A DNA stretch of 64,000 nucleotides from Nonomuraea africana (GTDB taxonomy: Bacteria; Actinomycetota; Actinomycetes; Streptosporangiales; Streptosporangiaceae), in NCBI RefSeq assembly GCF_014873535.1, contig NZ_JADBEF010000001.1, forward strand, positions 7,378,001-7,442,000, written 5' to 3'. Position numbers and translations under genes: made by a program. Below are positions 15,874 to 24,446 of the stretch, piece by piece. Numbering within the stretch: the stretch's first letter is position 1; every line of letters starts with the position of its first letter. The notes under the pieces are model-generated. The model searched no databases, was not told where the DNA came from, and worked only from the letters and a program-made list of their open reading frames with translations.

Positions 15874-16557
15874 GTGAGTCTGCGTACGGCGCAGCGGGCT
15901 TCGCTCGTCGACCAGGTGATCGATCAGCTCAAGGAGCAGATCACCTCAGGGTCGTGGCAGATGCACGGCAAGATCCCCACGGAGACCGTGCTCGCTGAGC
16001 AGTTGGGCGTGGGCCGCAACACGGTCCGCGAGGCCGTGCGCGCGCTCACGCACGCGGGGCTGCTCGAGTGCCGCCAGGGCGACGGCACCTACGTCAGGGC
16101 GACCAGCGAGCTATCCGGCGCGATGCTGCGCCGGCTGCGGCAGGCCGAGCAGTTGGAGATCCTCGAGGTCCGGCGGGCGCTCGAGGTCGAGTCGGCCCGC
16201 CTGGCCGCCACCCGGCGGACCGACGACGACATCATGCTCATCGAGGCCCGGCTGGCCGAGCGCGACAGGGCCTGGGAGGCGGGCGACCCCGAGGCGTTCG
16301 TCGAGTCGGACCTGGCCTTCCACATGGCCGTGGTGCACGCGACGCACAACCTGGTGCTGATCGACCTCTACGAGGACTTCTCCGCCGCCCTGCGGGCCAG
16401 CATCACGGCGGCGGGCACCTCGATGGACGCGCTGAACAGCAGCTACATCCCGCACGACGCGATCGCCCGCGCCATCGCGGCGGGCGACGCGGCCGCCGCC
16501 GAGCGCGCCGGCCACGCGTGCATGGAGCACATCCTCATCGCCCTCACCGACGTCTGA
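15874..16557 (+). CDS. GntR-family regulator, FadR/FCD subfamily
   Basis: A 227-residue regulator. The winged helix-turn-helix lies at residues 5-70 (KIPTETVLAEQLGVGRNTVR; LLECRQGDGTYV). An all-helical FCD effector domain follows, with a likely metal-binding set of His and Asp residues (ESDLAFHMAVVHATHN near 147, IPHDAIARAI, HACMEHI). The start is the GTG at 15874 behind GGAGGAGG. It stands alone, so its target genes are not obvious; ligands of this subfamily are usually carboxylic acids. Confidence 0.88.
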   Translation: MSLRTAQRASLVDQVIDQLKEQITSGSWQMHGKIPTETVLAEQLGVGRNTVREAVRALTHAGLLECRQGDGTYVRATSELSGAMLRRLRQAEQLEILEVRRALEVESARLAATRRTDDDIMLIEARLAERDRAWEAGDPEAFVESDLAFHMAVVHATHNLVLIDLYEDFSAALRASITAAGTSMDALNSSYIPHDAIARAIAAGDAAAAERAGHACMEHILIALTDV

Positions 16558-16574
16558 CCCGCATTATCTTCCTT

Positions 16575-16835
16575 TACGGCAGAGCCCGCTTACGGCCACC
16601 GCAGTCAGCCGGTGGCCGTCTGTCTTTCACGCGTACTCCAGCGGGACTTCGGCCGTCCGCCGTTACGTCGATTCGTTCAGCCCCTCCCCTCCACAACCTG
16701 TCTCTGGGAAGGGCTCAGTGGCGGCGGTGGCTTTACGGGCGCCGTTTCGACCCCTGGCCACGCGCGCTCGAGGAGCGTCTCCCTGGATGGATACCGGCCC
16801 CGTGCCGTGAGTGGCGCCGAGGGTGGCCTGCCGTA
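16575..16835. repeat. Dispersed MITE-like repeat, copy A
   Basis: This fills the 294-bp gap between the GntR gene and the convergent sliding-clamp gene. It starts TACGGCA (16575-16581) and ends TGCCGTA (16829-16835), an inverted terminal pair. It shares long blocks with copy B at 49481-49717: ATTATCTT just outside the left end, TACTCCAGCGG in the middle, CTCGAGGAGCGT and GGCCTGCCGTAC near the right. An internal hairpin GGCCACCG/CGGTGGCC occurs near the left. No reading frame in it looks coding. Confidence 0.75.
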
Positions 16836-16851
16836 CCGGATTGTGCGGTTT

Positions 16852-17958
16852 TCAGATGATGCGCAGGGACATGACCAGGTAGTGGAAGGCGGGGGCGGCG
16901 TCGCCGGGGACGTCGGTGATCAACGCCGGGCGGGTGGAGGACTCCATGTTGATGCGGGCGAACTCCGTGTCGATGCCCGTCAGCCCGTCGAGCAGGAACT
17001 GCGACTGGAACGCGATCTGGATGTCGTCGCCCCGCAGGTCGCACTCGACGACCTCGGCGCCCCTGCCCACGTCTCCCCCGCCGGCCTGGATGAGGACCTG
17101 ATCCTTGGTGAAGGAGAGCTTGACTCGGGTGTTGCGCTCGGCCACCAGCGCCACGCGCTTGATGGCCTCCACGAAGGGCCCGACCCGCACGTCGGCGCGC
17201 AGTGGCCAGTCGCCCGCCAGCCTGGCGCGGTAGTCGATGAACTGCTCGTCGAGCAGCCTGACCGTGGTGCTCCTGCCGACGCTCTCGAAGCCCGCCACCC
17301 CGTCGCCCATCGCGATCGACACCTCGCCGCCGCGCAGCGACTTGGCCACCTCGACGAGCACCCTGGCGGGCACCATCGCCGAGACGTGGAGATCGGGCCG
17401 CTCGGGACGCCAGGCGAAGTCGCGGGCGCCGATGCGGTAGCGGTCGGTGGCGGCCATGGTCACCATGTCACCCGCGATGTCGACCCTGATGCCGGTCAGC
17501 ATCGGCAGCGTGTCGTCGCGGCTGGCGGCGGGGGCCACCTGGCTCACCGCGCTCGCGAACACGCCCCCGCCGACGGCGCCGATGGCGGGCGGCATCTGGG
17601 GCATCGTGGGGAAGTCTTCGACCGGCATCGTGACCAGGCCGAACTCGGCGCTGCCGCAGGTCAGCACGGCTTCGGCGCCGTCGGTGACGATCTGCACGGG
17701 CTCCTGGGGCAGGCTGCGGCTGATCTCAGCGAGCAGCCTGCCCGGGATCAGCACCTTGCCGGGCTCGTCGACGTCGGCCTCGACCTGCGCCTGGGCGGAG
17801 ACGTCGTAGTCGAACGCGGACAGCGTCAGCTCCTCCCCCGCCTCGAGCAGCAGACCGGAGAGCACGGGAGCGGCTGGACGGGTGGGGAGAACTCGGGCTG
17901 CCCACGCCACCGCGTCGGCCAGAACATCGCGGTTAACCCGGAACTTCACCTGAGCCAT
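16852..17958 (-). CDS. dnaN: DNA polymerase III beta subunit (sliding clamp), probably a second copy
   Basis: A 368-residue clamp of normal length with three similar domains. Typical blocks are MKFRV-like MAQVKFRVNRDVLADAV at the start, RRGARDF-type ATDRYRIGARDF near 170, and PMLTGIRVD near 153. The C-terminus reads YLVMSLRII where clamps usually read Y-L-M-P-x-R, so the conserved Pro is Ser. Gene order suggests the canonical dnaN next to dnaA lies beyond the right edge, so this isolated gene, between GntR and a response regulator, is probably a paralogue. It could serve repair or a mobile replicon, or be a spare clamp. Confidence 0.85.
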   Translation of the reverse strand: MAQVKFRVNRDVLADAVAWAARVLPTRPAAPVLSGLLLEAGEELTLSAFDYDVSAQAQVEADVDEPGKVLIPGRLLAEISRSLPQEPVQIVTDGAEAVLTCGSAEFGLVTMPVEDFPTMPQMPPAIGAVGGGVFASAVSQVAPAASRDDTLPMLTGIRVDIAGDMVTMAATDRYRIGARDFAWRPERPDLHVSAMVPARVLVEVAKSLRGGEVSIAMGDGVAGFESVGRSTTVRLLDEQFIDYRARLAGDWPLRADVRVGPFVEAIKRVALVAERNTRVKLSFTKDQVLIQAGGGDVGRGAEVVECDLRGDDIQIAFQSQFLLDGLTGIDTEFARINMESSTRPALITDVPGDAAPAFHYLVMSLRII

Positions 17959-18050
17959 CCCTTCGTCGCCGGTTTCTCACCAAACGGTAGCCTGCGCGAC
18001 CGACAAAGCTGACGGTGCGTCAGGAACTCGTCCGGGAGAGCGACCGGGGC

Positions 18051-18710
18051 TCAGCGCCGCGCGGCGTTGAGATAGGCCAGGACGGCCAGCACCCTGCGGT
18101 TGTCGTCATCGGAGGGAACCAGGTCGAGCTTGGCGAAGATGGCGGCCGTGTGCTTGGCCACGGCGCTCTCGCTCAGGTAGAGGCGCTGGGCGATCGCCGC
18201 GTTCGACCTGCCCTCCGCCATCGCGCCGAGGACCTCACGCTCACGCGGCGTCAGCCTGCCGAGCGGCTCGTGCCTGGCGTTGCTGGCCAGCAGCTTGGCG
18301 ATGACCTCGGGGTCCATGGCCGTGCCACCCTCGGCGACCCTTCGCACCGCGTCGACGAACTGCGCGGCGTTGAAGACCCTGTCCTTCAGCAGGTAGCCGA
18401 CCGCTCCGGAGCCGTCGGCCAGCAGCTCCCTGGCGTACAGCTGCTCCACGTGCTGCGACAGCACCAGGATCGGCAGCCCGGGGATCTGCTTCCGCGCCGA
18501 CAGCGCGGCCTGCAGCCCCTCGTCGGTGAAGGTGGGCGGCAGCCGTACGTCCACCACCGAGACGTCGGGGCGCAGCTCGATCAGGGCCCGCTCCAGCGAG
18601 GGTCCGTCGTCGACGGCGGCCACGACCGTGAAGCCATGGGCCTGGAGCAGATGGATCAGTCCTTCCCTGAGCAGGTAGAGATCTTCGGCGATCAGCACGC
18701 GGTTCAGCAT
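18051..18710 (-). CDS. Response regulator, NarL/LuxR type
   Basis: A 219-residue regulator. The receiver domain (1-120) has the acidic pocket AED near 9, phospho-acceptor Asp in VSVVDVRLP near 55 and Lys in YLLKD near 107. A LuxR helix-turn-helix follows (LTPREREVLGAMAEGRSNAA near 153). The start ATG at 18710 overlaps the histidine kinase gene by 7 bp, so the pair is coupled. It probably controls the divergent ABC-2 exporter genes (inference from position). Confidence 0.92.
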   Translation of the reverse strand: MLNRVLIAEDLYLLREGLIHLLQAHGFTVVAAVDDGPSLERALIELRPDVSVVDVRLPPTFTDEGLQAALSARKQIPGLPILVLSQHVEQLYARELLADGSGAVGYLLKDRVFNAAQFVDAVRRVAEGGTAMDPEVIAKLLASNARHEPLGRLTPREREVLGAMAEGRSNAAIAQRLYLSESAVAKHTAAIFAKLDLVPSDDDNRRVLAVLAYLNAARR

Positions 18711-20113
18711 CGGCTGAACCAGGGGCGGCGGGGAGAGGCCTCGGCGATCCAGCGTTCGCGCGAATGCCGCATCGGCAGGTACAGAGCCACGCCGTACATC
18801 AGCATGCCGAGCGACACCATTCCGACGATCGCCGGCCACTGCCAGAAGTCCGGCAGGTACAGGGCGAGGAACCAGCTCCTGTGCTCGAACCCGATGGTCT
18901 TGAACACCCCTGCGACCAGACCCTGGGGAAAGAGCGGGAGCCAGGAGAACGCCCAGCAGAACACCACGACGGCCGACTGCCACTTGGGCATCGGGTGCTT
19001 CTTCTTGCCGTACTCCTCGGGCAGCACCTTCGGCACCGACATCGCCACGGTCGTGGGACCGCCCTGCGGGCTGGACAGGGCGAGCACGCCGTCGAAGGCG
19101 GCGAGCCTGCGCTCGATGCCGTCCAGCCCGCTGCCGCGCGAGGGGTCGGCGCCGCCCTCGCCGTCGTCCCAGACCATCACGGCCACGTCGCGCTCAGTGT
19201 GGCTGATGTCGACGATGACGTTGTCAGCGCCCGAGTGCTTCGCCGCGTTGGACAGCAGCTCGCTGATCGCGAAGTACAGAGCGGTCTCGACGGGAGTCTG
19301 CAGCCTGACGGGCAGGTCCACCTCGACGCTGGTGCGCAGCGGGCTGTCCAGTGCCAGCGCCTTCACCGCGTCGCCGAGCCCGCGCTCGGCCAGCACGGGC
19401 GGGTGGATGCCGCGCACGACCCCGCGCAGCTCGACCAGCGTCTCCGCGGAGGCCTCACGCGCCTTGGCCAGCAGCGCCACAGCCGCCGCCGGGTCGGTTC
19501 TGACCAGCTCCTCGACCGAGCCGAGCGTCATGCCGAGCGCGACCAGCCTGGCCTGCACGCCGTCGTGCAGGTCGCGCTCGATCCTGCGCATCTCGGCCGC
19601 CTGGGAGTCCACGGTCAGCGTGCGCGACTCCGACAGCTTGCGCACCTGCCCCGCGAGCTCGCTTTTGGCCGTCGGCCCGAGCAGCCACGCCGCCCAGTAC
19701 CCGTAGACCCGCTGCGCCTGCCCGGGCAGCACCAGCAGCGGTACGGCCAGCACCAGCTTCACCACCGGGTCGAACAGCAGCCACAGAAAGTCGCGCCAGG
19801 TCGAGGGGTCGCCGAACAGCCACTTCCACCTGTCGTTCCACGCGGGGATTCTGGGCGTCTTGTACAGCGTGCGATCCGAGCGGTACCAGCCGTCGGCCTG
19901 CGGCACGGGAGGCGGCGGCTGAGGATGGTAGGGCGCAGCGATGCCCATCAGCGTTCTCGTCCGCCGCGTCACGCGCCTGACCAGCGCCACGCAGGGCGGG
20001 AAGAACGGGACCAGTCCCAGGGTGAAGGAGCCCAGCAGCACGAGGACCGACAGCAGCACCAGCGGCACCTCGACGACCACGAGCGCGAGCAACCAGAGGC
20101 TTCTGCGCAGCAT
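18704..20113 (-). CDS. Sensor histidine kinase, NarL-partner type, with C-terminal membrane helices
   Basis: A 469-residue membrane kinase. There are N-terminal helices, then a dimerisation/phosphoacceptor segment MRRIERDLHDGVQARLVALG (HisKA_3 with the H-box His), and an ATP-binding domain (SELLSNAAKHSGAD and DDGEGGADPSRGSGL). Unusually, two more membrane helices follow the catalytic domain (about residues 380-455 of this model). ATG at 20113 has GGAGGG just upstream; a GTG at 20155 would add 14 residues. It is divergent from the ABC exporter. Confidence 0.9.
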   Translation of the reverse strand: MLRRSLWLLALVVVEVPLVLLSVLVLLGSFTLGLVPFFPPCVALVRRVTRRTRTLMGIAAPYHPQPPPPVPQADGWYRSDRTLYKTPRIPAWNDRWKWLFGDPSTWRDFLWLLFDPVVKLVLAVPLLVLPGQAQRVYGYWAAWLLGPTAKSELAGQVRKLSESRTLTVDSQAAEMRRIERDLHDGVQARLVALGMTLGSVEELVRTDPAAAVALLAKAREASAETLVELRGVVRGIHPPVLAERGLGDAVKALALDSPLRTSVEVDLPVRLQTPVETALYFAISELLSNAAKHSGADNVIVDISHTERDVAVMVWDDGEGGADPSRGSGLDGIERRLAAFDGVLALSSPQGGPTTVAMSVPKVLPEEYGKKKHPMPKWQSAVVVFCWAFSWLPLFPQGLVAGVFKTIGFEHRSWFLALYLPDFWQWPAIVGMVSLGMLMYGVALYLPMRHSRERWIAEASPRRPWFSRC

Positions 20114-20223
20114 GCCCTCCAGTCTGAGCGATGGCGCCGCCTTCGGGTACTGCACCTAGGTACACCATTACCGGGCATCTAGCCGTCTTATCCGCTGATC
20201 AGCGACTTCCTACCGTGATGGCC

Positions 20224-21117
20224 ATGAAGGTCATAGAGGTCACGAACCTCCACAAGCGCTATCGCGACCAGGTGGCGGTGGACGATGTCTCGTTCGCCGT
20301 CGACGAGGGCGAGATCTTCGGCGTCCTCGGCCCCAACGGGGCCGGCAAGACGACCACGGTGGAGTGCGTCGCGGGGCTGCGCACCCCCACGAGCGGCACG
20401 ATCACCGTCGGTGGCAGGACGCCGCTGGAGGCCAAGCACCTGCTCGGTGTCCAGCTGCAGAGCGCCCAGCTGCCCGAGAAGATCAAGGTGTGGGAGGCGC
20501 TGGACCTGTTCGCCTCCTTCTACCGCGAGCCCGCCGACTGGCGCGCGCTGCTCGAGCGGGTGGGCCTGGCCGACAAGCGCGACACCCGCTTCGCCAAGCT
20601 CTCCGGCGGCCAGAAGCAGCGGCTGTCGGTGGCGCTCGCCCTCGTCGGCAAGCCGCGCGTGGCCATCCTCGACGAGCTGACGACCGGCCTCGACCCGCAG
20701 GCCCGCAGGGACACCTGGGAGCTGATCGAGCAGGTCCGCGCCGACGGGGTCACGATCGTGCTGGTCACGCACTTCATGGAGGAGGCGGAGCGGCTGTGCG
20801 ACAGGGTCGCGCTGATCTCCTCGGGCCACGTCGTGGCCATGGACTCGCCAAGGGCGCTCATCGGCCAGGTGGAGGAGTCGCAGCGGGTCAGGTTCCGGCC
20901 CTCGGCGCCGGTCGAGGACGCGGTGCTGCTCGCCGTACCCGAGGTCACAGGGGTGCGTCGGAACGGCGAGCAGGTCGCGGTCACCGGCACCGGCAACCTG
21001 GCGCCCGCGGTCACGCTCGCGCTGGCCGAGCACGGGATCGTCCCCACCGACCTGCGCATCGAGCAGGCGACGCTCGAGGACGTCTTCCTCGCACTGACCG
21101 GAAGGACGCTGTCATGA
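20224..21117 (+). CDS. ABC-2 type exporter ATP-binding protein
   Basis: About 298 residues. Walker A is GPNGAGKTTT (near 40), signature LSGGQKQRL (near 132), Walker B VAILDEL with TTGLDPQARR, and switch His in VTHFMEEAE. This is a DrrA-like ATPase for drug or lipid export. The ATG at 20224 is preferred because TACCGT (20211-20216) ends 7 bases upstream, as in leaderless genes; ATG at 20218 is the alternative. It overlaps the permease start by 4 bp. Confidence 0.92.
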   Translation: MKVIEVTNLHKRYRDQVAVDDVSFAVDEGEIFGVLGPNGAGKTTTVECVAGLRTPTSGTITVGGRTPLEAKHLLGVQLQSAQLPEKIKVWEALDLFASFYREPADWRALLERVGLADKRDTRFAKLSGGQKQRLSVALALVGKPRVAILDELTTGLDPQARRDTWELIEQVRADGVTIVLVTHFMEEAERLCDRVALISSGHVVAMDSPRALIGQVEESQRVRFRPSAPVEDAVLLAVPEVTGVRRNGEQVAVTGTGNLAPAVTLALAEHGIVPTDLRIEQATLEDVFLALTGRTLS

Positions 21118-21788
21118 GCAAGATCCTGCTCGTCGAGACCAAGCTGCATCTGCGCGACGGCTGGTCGCTGCTGTTCACGCTCGGGCTGCCGCTGCTGCTG
21201 CTGGTGTTCCTCGGCAGGGTCGCGGGTCCCGGCTTCCCCGCGCTGATGGTCATGCTGTCGGTGCTGACGGTGTCGTTCAGCGTGCTGCCCGGCGTACTGG
21301 CCGCCTACCGGGAGCAGGGCGTGCTGCGCAGGATGTCGACCACGCCGGTCTCGCCGCTGCGCATGCTGACCGTCCAGCTGCTGATCAACCTGGTGGTCGC
21401 GACGGTGGCGACGGTGCTGCTGATCGCCTTCGGACCTGGCGTGCCGAAGAACGTCGCGGGGTTCGTACTGGTGTTCCTGCTCGGCTCGGCGGCGCTGATG
21501 GCGATGGGACTGGTGATCGCCGCCCTCGCGCCCAACGGCAAGAGCGCGCCGATCATCGGGTCCGCGGTGATGTTCCCGCTGATGTTCGTGGCCGGGATGT
21601 GGGTCCCCAGAGAGTTCCTGCCCGAGATCGTCAGGGTGATCGGCGACTACTCGGTGGCCGGGCCCTTCGCCCAGGCGCTGGGCGCCACCTGGGCCGGGCA
21701 GTCGCCGCAGCTGACCCACCTGCTGGTGCTGACGGCGGGGGTGGTGATCTTCGGCGGGATCGCCGTCAGGGTGTTCCGCTGGGAGTGA
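21114..21788 (+). CDS. ABC-2 type exporter permease
   Basis: A 224-residue protein with about six membrane helices. It has the ABC-2 family features AAYREQGVLRRMSTTPVSP (coupling region) and FPLMFVAGMWVPREFLP (helix 5-6 region). It is coupled to its ATPase by ATGA. The substrate is unknown; regulation by the divergent two-component system is likely. Its end overlaps the convergent SMP-30 gene by 23 bp. Confidence 0.9.
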   Translation: MSKILLVETKLHLRDGWSLLFTLGLPLLLLVFLGRVAGPGFPALMVMLSVLTVSFSVLPGVLAAYREQGVLRRMSTTPVSPLRMLTVQLLINLVVATVATVLLIAFGPGVPKNVAGFVLVFLLGSAALMAMGLVIAALAPNGKSAPIIGSAVMFPLMFVAGMWVPREFLPEIVRVIGDYSVAGPFAQALGATWAGQSPQLTHLLVLTAGVVIFGGIAVRVFRWE

Positions 21789-22662
21789 TGCCCCTGACGT
21801 TGGTCATCAGCGCGTAGAGCGAGGTGGAGGCGGCGATGAACAGCCAGTTGCCCTTGAGCCCGCCGAAGGTCAGGTTGGCGACCTTCTCCGGGATCCGCAG
21901 CCTGCCGATGAGCGTGCCGTCGGGGTCGAAGCAGAGCACGCCGCCCTCCCCTGCGGCCCAGATGCGGCCCGCGTCGTCGAGCCTGATGCCGTCGGAGGTG
22001 CCCTCGGCCAGCACCTTCCCGCCCGACAGCGTCCCGTCGTCGTGGACGTCGAAGACGCGCAGATGCTTGCGGCGGGTGTCGACGACGTACAGCAGGCTCT
22101 CGTCGGCGGAGAAGGCCAGGCCGTTCGGCCGCTCGAAGCCGTCGGCCACCTTGCTGACCGCACCGGTGGCGGGATCGGCGCGATAGACGTGGCAGCCGTC
22201 GATCTCCTGCTCGGCCCGGTGCCCCTCGTAGTCGCTGGTGATGCCGTACGGCGGGTCGGTGAACCAGATCGACCCGTCCGACTTCACGACCACGTCGTTG
22301 GGGCTGTTGAGGCGCCTGTCCTCCCAGCGGTCGGCGATCACGGTGACGGAGCCGTCGTGCTCGGTGCGGGTGACCCTGCGGTTGCCCTGCTCGCAGGAGA
22401 GCAGGCGGCCCTGGGCGTCGCGGGTGTTGCCGTTGACGTACCCGGACGGCTGGCGGAAGGGGCCGACGTGCCCCGTCAGCTCGTCCCAGCGCAGCATCCT
22501 GTCGTTGGGGATGTCACTCCAGACCAGATAGCGGCCGGCGGGGAAGTAGCAGGGACCCTCTGCCCAGCGCGTACCGGTGTGCAGGATCTCGATCCGCTCA
22601 TCGCCGCCGATACCGTTGAAGCGCTCGTCGAGGATCTCGAACTCGGCCTGAATCGTGTTCAC
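21766..22662 (-). CDS. SMP-30/gluconolactonase-family hydrolase
   Basis: A 298-residue six-bladed beta-propeller. Metal and active-site segments are RWAEGPCYFP near 32 (Glu), LNSPNDVVVKSDGSIWFTDP near 118 (Asn, Asp) and ERPNGLAFSADE near 178, with catalytic Asp in GTSDGIRLD. The family hydrolyses sugar lactones. The GTG start has no ribosome site, but TAGCAT on this strand (22670-22675) ends 7 bases upstream, suggesting a leaderless mRNA. Confidence 0.88.
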   Translation of the reverse strand: MNTIQAEFEILDERFNGIGGDERIEILHTGTRWAEGPCYFPAGRYLVWSDIPNDRMLRWDELTGHVGPFRQPSGYVNGNTRDAQGRLLSCEQGNRRVTRTEHDGSVTVIADRWEDRRLNSPNDVVVKSDGSIWFTDPPYGITSDYEGHRAEQEIDGCHVYRADPATGAVSKVADGFERPNGLAFSADESLLYVVDTRRKHLRVFDVHDDGTLSGGKVLAEGTSDGIRLDDAGRIWAAGEGGVLCFDPDGTLIGRLRIPEKVANLTFGGLKGNWLFIAASTSLYALMTNVRGITPSGTP

Positions 22663-22697
22663 GTGCCGATGCTAGCCCTGCCTTTAAGCTGTGAAAG

Positions 22698-23426
22698 ATG
22701 CAGGTATACGCGCACATCAGCGATATCCACATCGGCGGCTCCGACCAGAGCGTCGAACGCACCCGCCTCGTCATGCGCCACCTCCTCTCCTTTCCAGGGC
22801 AGCTGGACGCGATCCTGGTCACCGGCGACATCGCCGACCACGCGCTCGTCGAGGAGTACGAAACGGCGCGCGACCTGCTGCGCTCCCCCATCCCGCTGAT
22901 CATCTGCCCGGGCAACCACGACAGGGTTCCCGAGTTCGAGAAGATCATCGGCCCGGCCAACCAGATGCTGCGGCTCGACGGCGCGACGATCGCGCTGGCC
23001 GACTCCAGCATTCCCGGCAGGGACGACGGCCGTCTGTCCGACGAGACCATCGCCTGGCTGGACGAGGTGCTGTCGGAGCGCCCCGAGGTGCCCGCTTTCG
23101 TCGGCATGCACCACCCCGCCGTGCCGCTGGGCGTGCCGTACGTCGACGAGATCCGCCTCCAGGAGCCCGAACGGCTCGCCGCGCTGCTCGACCGGCATCC
23201 GCATGTCGTCGCCGTCTTCGCGGGCCACGCCCACACCGCCGTCGCCACCACGTTCGCGGGACGACCGCTGATCGTGGCGCCGGGCGTCATCTCCACGCTG
23301 GTGACCCCGACGGAGAGCGGCGCGACCGTGATCGTCGACTACGACCTGCCGCCCGCCTTCGCCCTGCACCTCTTCGACGCCGACGCGGGCACGCTGGTGA
23401 CGCACTTCCGCCCGGTGACGCCATGA
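22698..23426 (+). CDS. Calcineurin-like metallophosphoesterase, CpdA type
   Basis: A 242-residue phosphodiesterase with all five metal motifs: HISDIHIG (near 6), LVTGDIAD (40), PGNHD (70), GMHHPAV (136) and GHAHT (177). The class includes 3',5'-cyclic nucleotide phosphodiesterases. TAAGCT (22685-22690) ends 7 bases before the ATG, so the transcript is probably leaderless. It overlaps the SoxR gene by 4 bp. Confidence 0.9.
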   Translation: MQVYAHISDIHIGGSDQSVERTRLVMRHLLSFPGQLDAILVTGDIADHALVEEYETARDLLRSPIPLIICPGNHDRVPEFEKIIGPANQMLRLDGATIALADSSIPGRDDGRLSDETIAWLDEVLSERPEVPAFVGMHHPAVPLGVPYVDEIRLQEPERLAALLDRHPHVVAVFAGHAHTAVATTFAGRPLIVAPGVISTLVTPTESGATVIVDYDLPPAFALHLFDADAGTLVTHFRPVTP

Positions 23427-23953
23427 GCGCGCCGTGGAACGCGAAGGAGCTGACCGTGGGCCAGCTGTCCGAGCGCAGCGGCGTCGCGGTCTCCGCGCTG
23501 CACTTCTACGAGGCCAAGGGCCTGATCACCAGCCGTCGCACCACCGGCAACCAGCGCCGCTACAGCCGCGACACCCTCCGCAGGGTCGCGTTCGTCCGGC
23601 TGGCCCAGCGCATCGGCATCCCGCTGAAGACCATCAAGGACGCCCTGGCCGAGCTGCCGGAGGAGCGCACTCCGACGCGCGCCGACTGGGCCCGCCTGTC
23701 GGCCACGTGGCGCGCGGAGCTGGACGACCGCATCGAGCAGTTGCTACGGCTGCGCGACGACCTCACCGACTGCATCGGCTGCGGCTGTCTGTCCCTCGAC
23801 AGGTGCGTGCTGGCCAACCCCCGCGACCAACTCGGCGAGGAGGGGCCGGGGGCACGGCGCATCGACACCCACCTGCGGCCCCCCTCGTGTGTCACTCGCC
23901 AGGAGGAACGATCAGCGACGGACGGCGTGCATGGTGCAGCACATGGTTGCTGA
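23423..23953 (+). CDS. soxR: Redox-sensitive regulator SoxR (MerR family, [2Fe-2S])
   Basis: A 176-residue protein. The MerR helix-turn-helix is LTVGQLSERSGVAVSALHFYEAKGL, seen as LSERSGVAVSALHFYE near 15. The iron-sulfur site CIGCGCLSLDRC near 115 supplies four Cys. SoxR is oxidised by redox-active compounds and then activates exporters and oxidoreductases. In actinomycetes the protein usually ends about 20 residues after the Fe-S site; here about 30 extra residues (…THLRPPSCVTRQEERS…) run into the convergent universal stress gene for 62 bp, so the native stop may have been lost. It is coupled to the phosphoesterase gene. Confidence 0.9.
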   Translation: MSAPWNAKELTVGQLSERSGVAVSALHFYEAKGLITSRRTTGNQRRYSRDTLRRVAFVRLAQRIGIPLKTIKDALAELPEERTPTRADWARLSATWRAELDDRIEQLLRLRDDLTDCIGCGCLSLDRCVLANPRDQLGEEGPGARRIDTHLRPPSCVTRQEERSATDGVHGAAHGC

Positions 23954-24329
23954 CACTGCCGAGCAGCACCGAGCGCACCCCGGCGAGCCCGCGCGAACCG
24001 GTGATCACTAGTGCCGCGTCAAGCTCGTCGGCCAGGTCGACGATCGCCTGCCAGATCGAGGTCCGGTCGGCCACCGCGCGATAGGTGACGTCGGTCAACC
24101 CGGAGGCGAGCGCCAGCTCCGCGCCCTCCTTGGCGGTCGCCTCCGCCTGTGCCCGGTACTCCTCGGGCTCGTTCGGCACGATGGCCGCCGCGCCGTGCCT
24201 GGCCAGCTGCACGAGAAGCGGCTCCCATACCGTGACGATCACAGTGGGCTCCGCGGTGAGATGCTTGGCGGCGAACTCGATCGCGTGACGCGAGTCGGCT
24301 GAGCCGTCGTAGGCGATGAGGTAGGTCAT
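23892..24329 (-). CDS. Universal stress protein (UspA family)
   Basis: A 145-residue single-domain Usp. The N-terminus MTYLIAYDGSADSRHAIEFA and the ATP-binding motif GSRGLAGVRSVLLGSVSNHV (G-2X-G-9X-G-S) are complete. Such proteins bind ATP and help cells survive stress. A moderate AAGGGAA ribosome site precedes the ATG. Its 3' end overlaps the convergent soxR by 62 bp. Confidence 0.9.
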   Translation of the reverse strand: MTYLIAYDGSADSRHAIEFAAKHLTAEPTVIVTVWEPLLVQLARHGAAAIVPNEPEEYRAQAEATAKEGAELALASGLTDVTYRAVADRTSIWQAIVDLADELDAALVITGSRGLAGVRSVLLGSVSNHVLHHARRPSLIVPPGE

Positions 24330-24446
24330 GGTCCCGAATTCCCTTCGCTTTACCTATCGCGTGTAGCGCTGGGATGATCGATCCGGATTCCTGACCGCGC
24401 TGTCTGCTGCGTCACAATCATCGGAAGATCCCATACTTTCCTCGAG

